From Euclidia mi (Eukaryota; Arthropoda; Insecta; Lepidoptera; Erebidae), in assembly GCA_944739405.2 (NCBI GenBank), contig OX123190.2, positions 23,596,807 to 23,660,806 of the forward strand: a stretch of 64,000 bases of DNA, read 5' to 3'. Position numbers and translations under genes: made by a program. Shown here in pieces: positions 54,810-64,000 of the stretch (its first letter is position 1; each line of letters begins with the position of its first letter). The notes beneath the pieces were generated by a model. It saw nothing but the letters and a program-made list of their open reading frames with translations. It was not told the DNA's origin and did no database searches.

Positions 54810-54948
54810 GAATGTTATGAACAAGTGAAACGGTTTACCCGCTTTCTTACTCGTTTATTGCGCGCACTACCACTACCACCGTTTTCACTCTCGCGCGCAA
54901 TCAACGAGTAAGAAAGCGGGTAGACCGTTTCAGTTGTTTATAACATTC
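54810..54948. mobile_element. Hairpin MITE, about 57-bp terminal inverted repeats
   Basis: 139 bp that folds almost completely on itself: 'gaatgttatgaacaagtgaa' to 'ttgcgcgca' pairs with 'cgcgcgcaatcaacgagtaa' to 'ttgtttataacattc', with a short 'ctaccactaccaccgttt' loop and four or five mismatches. No clear target duplication is visible. Confidence 0.7.
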
Positions 54949-57900
54949 TTCCACCCGCAATACTTCAGAGCATCCGTGAACATGGCGCTTGTAACAGTGC
55001 CGAAATATCGGTTACTCAAAACAAAGGTTACTTACGTGGTATATATCCCGTAGGAACAGTAAAAAGTAATGAGGCAAATGCTTATATAGTCAAGAAGACA
55101 TTTAAGAACTATGTCTCAAGGTCAGTATTAAAGATTTTTATATGGTGAAAAACAGTTACTCGTATGGGTATTAATTAGTGGAAAGTATGTGTCAAAGATT
55201 AATCATTTAATCTTTGACACGTATTTTTGTAATATAAAGTCTTATAAGTCAGGAAAATACGCTCAACATGCAGAGACCTCTTGAGAACTTTGATCTAGGA
55301 TTTGGTGGGACTCTCTTTGCGGCTTCTCCATAACTACACTATTGCGCATGGTATTAAGTGTCTACTGTCAGTCTGTCACAGATGTTAGATAAAGCACCTG
55401 TAGAGTTCTTCAGGCGCTTAATCTAACTTCTGTCCCAGCGAGTCCTGATTCAAAATAGTAGTATAAACAAGTAAGTCTTGACTAAGGAAATGGCTGTTAA
55501 AAGGTGCTTATGAGAAAGCTTTTAGTACAAGTCTGCGATTGTCTGAAATACCCTCATCATCGTTATTATTATTATCTACGAATTCAAAACTTTTAAATAA
55601 ACAATATAGGGTTGTTTACAGAGTTAAACTCAAAGGTAACGAAGCAGTTACAATCGGAAAAGAAGTAAAGAGCGCCTTTGTTATAACTTTAGTTAAACAA
55701 TGCTTTGAGTGTCTTAAGCGAGAACTATGAGATATATTTCAAAGCGAAATATTTTCTTGAAAACACGCTTTTGTCAAAGACAAATAATGAATATTTAAAG
55801 TAGAGAGTGACGACTATGAATTCGTAAAAGTGTATGTTATAATTTGATATAAGTTAAGTTTAAATTCTGAAATTATTCTCAAAGTAAGCAATAATTAAAA
55901 ATACAAGATGCGCTTTAAAAAGGCACTGCTTTGTGCCGTGGCATTGAACTCTAGACCTCTGCGTGCCACAGCTCAACATCTCACTTGACTATAACTGAAG
56001 AAGTGACAAGAAAAGTTCTAAAAAAATCTTTATATAAAATGTCTTACGTCAATACCGCAGCAGGCGCTTTATTGATTAATTTTGTTATATAATTATATAC
56101 CTTTGCCTTTACCAAATTACAAACAAATTAATAGCAAGCAAGTAATCTTACCTTCAAAATGACGAGCCAGACAACGTATCCCGCTGCGAAGATAAAGAAG
56201 AGAAGAAGAAGCGAAGACAAGTCATTTTCAAAGAAAGTAACTATAATTGCGTACGACAAGATTACTCGTACCTACTTATTTGTTGGATTTGAAAGGACCC
56301 CGTCCTTTATGAGGTTGCTCCTTGATTTTCCGCCACACAACAAAAACTTGGTAGCCTAATGAATCCTCCTGCCCTGTTCTGTTGTCCTATTACCAGATTA
56401 GCTATACTTTGTACGTAGATATAGAGGCATATGTTGAAAAGAATTGTCTGTTATTATAAATGGTTAATCAGGTTGTCTTCTGTCTGGAGTAATAATACAG
56501 GACGGTTGTTAGAGAATAGGCGTATTTATATGAAAATGCATAATTCAGTACTTCTGAATACATAGCTACAGTGCATCATAAAAGTATCGAAAACGCCACT
56601 AATTTTAGTCATACAAACACGATTTTAAAAAATAAATATTTTGACAGAATATTTGTTTTTCTTTCTCGCAAACGAGACATTAACCTCAGCCACCGGTGAT
56701 ACCGCCAAGATGTATACATAAATTTTAATATACCTATCTTGTACGTAATCATAACACTAGTTATAGCAGAGTGGTAGCCACTCTGCCCTTGGTAGCTGTG
56801 GTTGGTGGCCAGCTTGCGTGGAGACTAAGCAGCCCCAGGGCTTCAAGGCTAGTCTTGAATGCAACCCTGATAACGCAAGCAGCACGATCTTGGACAGTCT
56901 CTTTCAAACATATACTTATAATCCAGCTATTCTAATTAAGAGAATACAATATATTACATATCTAAAATACGTGATCCGCGAAATAAAGGTAACAAATTCC
57001 TGCATCCAGAAAATTCCAACGCGAATTACATCGTACAGTAAAACAACAAAATCAACGTAGGTACTCACGTAATAAATTTAGAAATTGAACTTGGACTTTT
57101 TCTTCCCGCTGGAATATCGTCCCTTGCAAAGCAAACATGGGCTTTGGCCCTAAACAAACACAGCGGTAGTACCTCAACACACAGGAGAACATTTATCATC
57201 CGTGTACTTTATCTACATAGGATAGGATATTGTTTTGACATGAGGAGACTAAGTCTTAAAAGCTTATGTACAAATACAACTCGGACGTCCGTGATCTTTT
57301 TTACACACACAGTACACAGTTACAGTTTTTCCCTTTGTCGTGTTATGGCATGGCAACAAAGAAATACCTTGTAGTTCTTGTATATGGCTCATATTATCAA
57401 GCATTGCTATTATTATTTTGCATGCAGGCCATGATTTAGTACCAGTATGGTGAGGCATTCATTTTTCAAGATTGAGCCAAGTCTTCGAACGAAGTCTTCT
57501 ACAAATAAACATATCAGATCAAGGCACTAAAGGTATAAAATAAAAATATAAAAGTCAAGTCAGTCCCTAGTCAGTCATAATAAATATACAATTTAGATTT
57601 TTTTATTTGGTGTGTTCTAGTTTATCTCTATCTTGACCGAACTCTCACTGTTATTATTATTATATAGCCAGCACAACTAGTCTGGAAAAAAATCCCTTTG
57701 TAAGATACAAAGGTTAACACAAGAACAGGACACTACTGTATAAGATTGTGGAATTGTTGAGATTACAGTCATGAGATACTGCAAAAATGTTTTAAAACTA
57801 CATTTAGTACGACAGCAACGGATGGCGAGCAATCAGGTCTCATCAGTGTTAACTATGCTCTACAATGGAAACTTCTAGATAGCAATCAGTTATAAATGAG

Positions 57901-57999
57901 TGCTGTTGGCGCTTACTAGCGCTTAATTGGATAGCCCTGAGTAAAAGTCGTGTAGAATGGCAAAATGAATAGGAAGTGGTTTGATGTGACGGTTCATGA
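54949..57999. other. Gene-free AT-rich stretch
   Basis: Contains a 13-bp-arm hairpin at 55,189-55,220 and a degraded B-box-like segment near 55,940-55,975. Short frames only. Confidence 0.45.
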
Positions 58000-58198
58000 T
58001 CGTTCTGCGTGGCGAGCCTTGGACAAGGCCTATGTCTAGTAATGGACGTGTCCAGTCTGAAATAATGATGATGTTATTATGATGCTTTAGTTGTGACTTC
58101 AACATAATTATATCATCCACTTCATCATCATCAGCCTTTCATAGTCCACTGCTGGACTAGGACCCCTCCTTTGAAGGAAGTAATTGTATTGGTAACTG
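58000..58198. repeat. Two SINE/LINE 3'-tail fragments
   Basis: 58,005-58,075 (plus) has 'gacaaggcctatgtctagta' and ends in tgatgatg. 58,133-58,198 (minus) has 'catcatcagcctttcatagt' and 'ccactgctggactaggac'. Both match the 'cagcagtggac...ggctgatgatg' tail of the SINE family at 11,103 and 62,000. Confidence 0.55.
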
Positions 58199-58415
58199 CA
58201 TAATATAGAATAGAATATATTTATTTGCTGTAATTAGGGTACATTACACATGTTGATTTAATGATAATATAATGATATAAAGGTGCAAGCCCGTTTAGCC
58301 AATTTTAAATAGCATGCAAATGTAGGAACATGCAATGTGAAGTGAATTTGTAACAATCATATTTAATAGTATTAATGTCATATAAATATTTATTAATAGG
58401 TCAATTAGGCATTCA

Positions 58416-59095
58416 TTACACCGAATCATAATTGCTTGATAAAAATTCTTGGATAGAATAAAAGTTTTTCTGCATGAGCCAACTACGTAACGCTGGTATA
58501 AATTTATTTGTGGGCAGTATTTTTACATAATTTGGTAATTTATTGTAAATTTTAATACTCATGGCATATGAATTGTTTTGAAGCCGGCTACTTCTGAGTA
58601 TCATATTTAAAACAAGCCTGTTAGGATTTCTTATATTGTCACGTCGAGTGACATCTTTTGCCTGTTTAAAAGAATCTGGATTTTGTTTTATAAATTTACC
58701 TATTTCTAGTATGTAAAGACAAGCTAATGGGAGTATTCGCAATCTTTTAAATAAAGGTCGACATGATACGTCAGGGGCAATATCGCAAATCGAACGGATG
58801 CATCGTTTTTGGGCCACAAACACTTTTTGTATGTGAGAGCTGTTGCCCCATATTAGTAACCCATATCTAAAGACGGATTCTATGTATGCAAAATAGGCTG
58901 TACGTGCAATGTTTTTGTTTGTTACTCTTGCCAATTTACAAAGAGCATATGAAAAACCGTTTAATTTGTTACAAATCTTTTCTACTTGTTCTATCCAATT
59001 AAATTTTGATTTTATTATAATTCTCAGAAATGTCACACAATTTGTATTCGATAAGGTATGTCCATCATAATTAATTATTATATTATTATTATTAA
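58416..59095 (-). pseudogene. LINE ORF2 C-terminus
   Basis: After the RTE insertion the reading continues: 'NIIINYDGHTLSNTNCVTFL', 'IIIKSKFNWIEQVEKICNKL', 'YFAYIESVFRYGLLIWG', 'QKRCIRSICDI' and 'IYNKLPNYVKIL', ending at a natural stop at 58,416. These are the thumb and C-terminal motifs of Jockey/CR1-type RTs. The ATG upstream of it lies in the inserted DNA and is irrelevant. Confidence 0.85.
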
Positions 59096-59458
59096 TACAT
59101 ACATACATACATAGACTCACGCCTGTTTCCCGGAGGGGTAGGCAGAGACTACGGAACGCCATTTGCAACGATCCTGACATACCTCACTTGCTTCACTCAC
59201 TCCCATCAAGTTTCTCATGCATGCTCTTCTGTTAAGGGTACTTCTGACTTGTCCTTTTTTCAGGATGTCTCCAATCTGGTCAGAGAACGTCCGCCTAGGT
59301 CTTCCCCTTTGTCCTGTTCCATTCACACTTGCCTTAGATATCTTCTTTGTCAGTCTATCGTCATCCATCCTCTCCATGTGTCCAAACCATCTTAACATGT
59401 CTTTCTCAATGCTTGTCACTACATCTTCTTTTACCCCACACCACTCTCGTATCACACA
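59096..59458 (-). mobile_element. RTE-type LINE 3' end with (TGTA)n tail
   Basis: A 363-bp insertion flanked by attattattattaa (59,082-59,095 and 59,459-59,472). The host tract is AT-rich, so the duplication is less certain than its length suggests. The minus-strand protein gives 'WFGHMERMDDDRLTKKI', 'GQRGRPRRTFSDQIGDILKK', 'QVRSTLNRRACMRNLMGV' and 'DRCKWRSVVSAYPSGKQA'. This is a C-terminus that recurs in insect RTE-like elements. It ends in 'aaacaggcgtgagtctatg' and TGTA repeats. Confidence 0.82.
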
Positions 59459-59472
59459 ATTATTATTATTAA

Positions 59473-60470
59473 AATTATTGAAATTAATTATATGTGTCTT
59501 TGATAAATTTATTTTAAGATTATTTTTATTCAACCAAGTAATAACTAAAGTCAGAGTATTGTAAATATCATTTTCATGTTGTTTGATTGTCATATTTTTA
59601 TTTGTAGTCACTATTATCGATACGTCATCTGCAAACAGTATTGTTTTATGTTCTTTAACATCAGGTGAATCGTTAATGTACACCAGGAAAGGTAGAGGTC
59701 CCAATACACTTCCCTGGGGAACTCCGAATTCATTTTTTTGTATTCTGATCTATATGTTTCTATATAGTCATTTGAGTTCAATTGAGAGATATCCACACTA
59801 TGAATCCTATCTTCTAGGTAAGTTTTTAGCCAGTTATGTGCTGGTTCTCTTATACCATACTGTTCCAATTTTTCCAAAAGCAGTTTATGTGAGACTAAAT
59901 CAAACGCTTTTGACATATCGAGGAACATAACTGTTGTATATATTTTGTCATTGACTTTCTGTAGAATGTCATTTACTAAGAAAAACATAGCGTCCCTAGT
60001 AGATTTATTTTTTTGAAATCCAAACTGATTTCGGTCTAATATTTCATACTTGCCTAAGAAAGATGTTATTTTATCATGCATGGCTTTTTCAAACAATTTA
60101 GAAAATATTGGCAAGATAGTAACCGGCCTATAATTTTTTATGTCAGTCTTTTCTCCTTTTTTGTATAGTGGTTTAACTACTGAATATTTAAGCTTATTTG
60201 GAAACGTGCCAGTGTGTAGTGACAGATTTACAAGAAAAGTAATTATAGGCGTCATTTGAAAACTACAAGATTTTATGATTCTGGTACAAACTGAATCATA
60301 ACCTTCAGATTTCGTGTTTGCCAGAGACATTATGAGCTTGTGTATGTACAACTCATCTACAGGAGACAAAAAAATAGTGCCACAGGGTTTTTGGAATTTG
60401 TGTTGCTGATTTCTTGATTTATTAGGTTTGTGCTAGATATGAAATAGTCGTTAAACGCGTTGGCTATAGA
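59473..60470 (-). pseudogene. LINE reverse transcriptase core
   Basis: Frames 60,369-59,614 and 59,704-59,473. Motifs in order: 'EGYDSVCTRIIKSC', 'VVKPLYKKGEKTDIKNYRPV', 'FEKAMHDKI', 'NQFGFQKNKSTRDAM', 'MFLDMSKAFDLVSHKLLLEK', 'YGIREPAHNWLKTYLEDR', then a frame break at the 'GVPQGS' box (the first frame runs on out of register). After this come 'GPLPFLVYINDSP', catalytic 'ILFADDVSIIV' and 'NNLKINLSKTHIINF'. The catalytic Asp pair is intact. Confidence 0.88.
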
Positions 60471-61726
60471 CAATGGGCTGGTAATAACTGTATTATGTTA
60501 CTAGGGCGGTTCATAAGAACCGCCCTAGTAACATAATTATTATTAATAGTTGTACTGTTTGTCTCACTCTTAATAACTGACCATGTCGCCTTACAAGTAT
60601 TCCCACTATTTAATACATATCTGGCATTACTGAGCTTTTTAGCCGTTATTATGCACTTTTTAAATAATTTGTCATATTTTATGTATTTATATTTATCCTT
60701 TTTACATTTTGAATGATAGTATTTAAAGCGTAACTTTCTCTTGTAAAGGCAGCTCTTTCGTAGGCCCCTCGATAACCAGTTGTTTTTATTTGATAAGTTA
60801 ATCTTTATTCTATTTATGGGAAAGCAAAGATAATAAAGTAGACAAAAGTAATCATAAAATTCATCAAATGCTAAATTAAGGTCGGTGTGATTGTATAAAT
60901 TTAAATATTGTAGGCTAGGCAGATATTCTTGAAATTTTTTCAAGTTCTCATCTGAATAGCATCTTTTAAAATTATAGACAAATTTAGGTACCTTACTTTT
61001 AGATGCAACAGACCAAGTGAGAATCTGGGCAGTATTGTGATCAGATAAATATAATGGTAACAATGAGCCTGAGGCATCACTTATATTACTGATGATTAGG
61101 TCGATACATGTTTTTTCTCTAGTTGGTCCAGATATTTGTGAGACTAAATTATATTTCCTGAAGATATCTATCAATCGTCGTGTATTTTGATTTTGTTTGT
61201 CAAGATAATTAATATTTAGGTCACCAGCCAATATAAGCCTATTTTTTGAAAATTTTGATAAATATTTATATAACATATGATCTAAATTAATAAAAAAATA
61301 TTCTAAATGTCGTTTAATTTTATAGGGAATTCTATATATACAAATGACTATTACATTATTAGCATTAAGCTTGATTGCGCAAAGTTCAAAGTGATAAACC
61401 ATGCTAAACTCATCAAAACATGATATCTTTTTATAAGAAATACCTCTCCTAACTAGTATGCATGAGCCACCTCGTTTATTTAGCCTACAGTAACATAATC
61501 CTAGTTCAAAATTAAGAATATTAATATTTTGCTCGGTACCCATTTTAACAAATGTTTCAGTTAAACATAATATATCAGGACTGTTTTTACTACCTAGGTC
61601 TGCAAGAGTTATTTCTAACAGCTTTTTTTTAGAGAAAATACCGTGAATGTTCTGATGTAATAGAATAAAGCAATTTGTTTTATAAGGGTCGAAAAAATTC
61701 TTTACTCTTTTTTGGAATTGGATCAT
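60464..61726 (-). CDS. LINE AP endonuclease domain and linker
   Basis: A 420-codon frame opening the ORF2: 'FILLHQNIHGIFSKKKLLEI', 'DILCLTETFVK', 'GGSCILVRRGISYK', 'VIVICIYRIPY', 'RLILAGDLNINYLD', 'CIDLIISNIS' and 'LYLSDHNTAQIL'. These correspond to the metal-binding and catalytic motifs of exonuclease III-like LINE endonucleases, which nick the target. A Lys/Tyr-rich linker follows. The palindrome at 60,492-60,537 shifts the frame in the last 15 codons. The other frame would read 'VITSPLSIANAFNDYF', the expected continuation to RT. Confidence 0.88.
   Translation of the reverse strand: MIQFQKRVKNFFDPYKTNCFILLHQNIHGIFSKKKLLEITLADLGSKNSPDILCLTETFVKMGTEQNINILNFELGLCYCRLNKRGGSCILVRRGISYKKISCFDEFSMVYHFELCAIKLNANNVIVICIYRIPYKIKRHLEYFFINLDHMLYKYLSKFSKNRLILAGDLNINYLDKQNQNTRRLIDIFRKYNLVSQISGPTREKTCIDLIISNISDASGSLLPLYLSDHNTAQILTWSVASKSKVPKFVYNFKRCYSDENLKKFQEYLPSLQYLNLYNHTDLNLAFDEFYDYFCLLYYLCFPINRIKINLSNKNNWLSRGLRKSCLYKRKLRFKYYHSKCKKDKYKYIKYDKLFKKCIITAKKLSNARYVLNSGNTCKATWSVIKSETNSTTINNNYVTRAVLMNRPSNIIQLLPAHCL
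60492..60537. repeat. Perfect 21-bp-arm palindrome inside LINE ORF2
   Basis: Arms 60,492-60,512 and 60,517-60,537 are exact reverse complements with a 4-nt spacer (ataa). It breaks the reading frame between endonuclease and RT, consistent with a secondary insertion. Confidence 0.95.
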
Positions 61727-61740
61727 TAAGTAATAATATG

Positions 61741-61999
61741 CTACCTCTGATGGCTTTTACAATACCCAGGGGATGATATGGGGTGGTGACATTCCGTATT
61801 CTTAATTGGTCGATGAGTTCGATAACGATTTGTGAGGTAATGGTTTTATGTCAGTTTTTATCTGCTGGGCCCTTGTCAAGGCTTTGTACATGCTGAATTG
61901 GTCACCCAGTTGCTGCAGCTGTATGGCAGAAGACGCGTTAATTCCGACAACCTTTATTAGTTTTGTTTAAGGCTATTTAGTACAATTTATAATTAATAG
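61741..61999 (-). other. SINE 5' fragment and a short ORF-like tract
   Basis: 61,765-61,810 (minus) repeats the 5' head of the 11,103/62,000 SINE ('gaatgtcaccaccccatatc'). Upstream on the minus strand, 61,970-61,815 reads 'INASSAIQLQQLGDQFSMYK' and 'ALTRAQQIKTDIKPLPHKSL' without a stop. Its origin is unknown; it may be the end of the LINE's ORF1. Confidence 0.4.
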
Positions 62000-62231
62000 G
62001 GTCCGTGTGGTGACGGATTAAGAATACGAAATGTCACCACCCCATATCATCCTATGGGTGTCGTAAGAGCAACCAGAGGGAGATTATTATGCAGAGAACA
62101 GCTCTGTAAGAGAAGGAAAACTTGATACAAACCCTATACCAACCCGTTTGGCCAGCGTGGTAGAGTAGGCCAATTCCTCCTTTCAAAGGAGAGGCCTAGT
62201 CCAGCAGTGGACTTTTAAAGGCTGATGATGA
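62000..62231 (+). mobile_element. SINE-like repeat with 11-bp target duplication
   Basis: 232 bp flanked by ataattaatag (61,989-61,999 and 62,232-62,242). It matches 11,103-11,324 along most of its length and ends 'gtccagcagtggacttttaa' plus aggctgatgatga. Confidence 0.88.
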
Positions 62232-62264
62232 ATAATTAATAGCATCCATTTTTATAGTGTGCTC

Positions 62265-62540
62265 TGCGTAGCCCAAGGTTTCGGCAAACCATCTCTAGGG
62301 GCTTCGATTTTGATCGAGCGGGGCTGCACCCTCATCTCATCACCAAGCAGACGAGGAAGTGCCGCCCTCTCGTAGGTGAGTGACCGGGCCTCTGCCAACG
62401 AGGACACACCCGGCTCAGCCAGTCTCAAGAGCGGACCAACCCAAGGACCGGCCCACAGTAATAGGTCGCGATGAACAATGATCCGCGATGATCAGGGAGT
62501 TCACGTACATAAGGTATCCCCACTATCCCGTAAAGGGAGG
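62265..62540. repeat. GC-rich repeat fragment of unknown family
   Basis: A sharply GC-rich block ('cgaggacacacccggctcag', 'ggaccaacccaaggaccgg') in AT-rich DNA. No long ORF on either strand. It resembles LINE 3'-UTR sequence in composition, but I cannot place it. Confidence 0.4.
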
Positions 62541-64000
62541 TGAGAAGAAAACCAACGACGAAAATATCATAAAATCAGAGTAGATATTTAATATATAAAC
62601 TAAAAACTCATTGAACTCATATGCAACGTAAAAGCAAATATTCTACACAGGGGGCAAATTAAACATCTCCATGTTTATCTTCCACAACTTCCTATAATTA
62701 CACTTGCAAAGCATTTTCCAATAGTTTATACGCAAGGTTTAGAGACTTTCATCTACAAATATAATATTTCTCTAAGTTACTATTACGTAGTTGAGAACGC
62801 GGTACAGGGCATAATTCAAGTTTTATGGTGCAGAAGATATTATAAGCTACCTTTATATAAGACGTGATGAATCGAGCTAAAGTTGTGAATTTTGTTAAGT
62901 TTGAAGAATCCCGTTGGCCCTCCTCTGCGTAAAAGCGCACTGGAGTGTTGCTTTATGATGGAACTTATAGGATTTTTTTAATTATCGATTCTAAACTTTC
63001 TCACAAAACTTTGAACATTCTATATTTAGAATTTATTAATAAAACTTTCGTCAGAAACCATCTGCTTGTGATATAAAGCCTTTGTAATGTCTACAAGTTG
63101 CTCATGAGTTAGATATTTGAATTCCAAGCAAATTATGTTCAAGATTTTTGATGATTGCGAAATAGTTTTTTGATGCAAAGTACAATTTTTCTTGAGTTGC
63201 TCCAATCTTCACTGCTTTATAGTATGAATTTGGTGCGGGCAAAAGAGTTGTTCAGGCGAGAGACAGTCCTAAACAAGCCTTGCCAATCAGTTCACTGAAA
63301 TCATCGCGGTGTTCTGAGATGTATTTAGCGATGATGAAATCTAATGAAGAACAAATGAAAGTAATCAGAAATGGATATTTCCAGCATAATTTGACTTGAA
63401 AAACAGGCATGTTAATTACAAAAGTCTTTTATTTTATTTTCCTTATCCAAACATCGATTTATCTTTTTCTAATCTTCTTAGTCTCAACTTTAACAAATCT
63501 AAGATATGTGCTGGCTGCCGGCAAAATTTGATACATAAGAATCTAGTGCCAATTTCATCACTAGACTACCAAAATTAAAAAGCTTAATTCAAAAATAATT
63601 AACGAACTATCGCAAAGCAATTCACCCCTAGTTGAATAAGCAGAAAGAAAAGAGTTCGAGTGCTAAAAGACACCATGTGTTTCGGTGCAAACAAGCAACT
63701 AACGCTGGCCTCATATGAGGGTAAATCTGTAGCAATGTACGACGCGGCTCTCAAAGGATTTGCTGCGTACAGTCATTGGCAAATATTTGTCACTCTTTGT
63801 TTCCATTCACGGAACATTCTTCACCCGTTCCGCTTTAGTTGAAACTTTGTGATAGAGAAAATATTATTACGGACATTTTTCGTATGTAGGTTATGTACAC
63901 TAGTTATGTGAAATTGATAGTGTCCGAAGACTGAATGTTTAAGGATAAATCGAAATCAGTTGTGGTTCTGATTGATTTCAAAGTATTTTATTCAATGTTA
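62541..64000. other. Gene-free AT-rich stretch
   Basis: Short frames without motifs, including 63,396-63,578 and 63,660-63,842. Nothing supportable. Confidence 0.45.

Larger units (their letters stand above)
58200..61740 (-). mobile_element. CR1/Jockey-type LINE, split by an RTE-type LINE fragment
   Basis: Minus-strand ORF2 from endonuclease (61,726) through RT to the C-terminus (58,416), with a 3' UTR ending in 'tatattctattctatatt' near 58,200. No ORF1 recognised. It is interrupted at 59,096-59,458. Copy-specific damage includes a palindrome at 60,492-60,537. Confidence 0.87.

Noticed and set aside
55925..55985. B-box-like 'gagttcaatgcc' on the minus strand
   Set aside because: Too degenerate, and no matching body or duplication was seen.

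Overview
The window looks like AT-rich insect nuclear DNA, most probably from a moth or butterfly. The evidence is the repeat content: BEL/Pao retrotransposons, R1-, CR1/Jockey- and RTE-like LINEs, a Penelope-like element, tRNA-derived SINEs whose ends resemble common lepidopteran repeats (tail near 'cagcagtggac...ggctgatgatg', or a (TGTA)n tail), and a 'caaaatcggttc'-type interspersed repeat. I found no intact host gene, rRNA, functional tRNA or CRISPR array. Nearly every convincing reading frame belongs to a transposable element (TE), and most are broken. The long stretches between could be intronic or intergenic; the sequence does not say which.

Layout. 1-10.7 kb is a TE composite. A minus-strand CR1/Jockey-like LINE is joined to a plus-strand R1-type 3' end, and this unit is present twice (1-1279 and 6816-8073). 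Between the copies lies a scrambled BEL/Pao element (BEL-1) whose integrase is split by a Penelope-like element with 252-bp inverted repeats and an 11-bp target duplication. 10.9-19.7 kb is mostly unassigned, with a SINE nested inside a SINE, a second SINE with a 19-bp duplication, and two decayed fragments of protein families I recognise only as recurrent and unnamed. 19,749-31,520 is an old BEL/Pao element (BEL-2) with both LTRs, split by a complete inverse insertion of another BEL/Pao (BEL-3, 24,178-29,159, 5-bp duplication ccaac) and by a SINE in its integrase. 31.5-39.2 kb holds a TA-flanked MITE and an R1-clade LINE 3' end. 39.3-42.1 kb is a CR1/L2-like LINE. 44.9-48.5 kb is a 3'-truncated sister of BEL-3 in the opposite orientation (BEL-4). 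49-58 kb has SINEs, a hairpin MITE and other lepidopteran repeats. 58.2-61.7 kb is a minus-strand LINE split by an RTE-type LINE 3' end, followed by another SINE.

How the parts relate. Autonomous elements supply reverse transcriptases, and the SINEs probably depend on them: several SINEs end in the same roughly 45-bp terminus and (TGTA)n tail as the RTE-type LINE fragment at 59 kb. Because sister copies occur inside the window, individual mutations can be read directly. Three TE copies carry perfect 21-30 bp inverted duplications with spacers of 1-4 nt; for two of them the sister copy lacks the palindrome, which points to template-switch (snap-back) mutation. That pattern and the Penelope-like element, with a degenerate hammerhead-like motif in its repeats, are the most interesting signals here.
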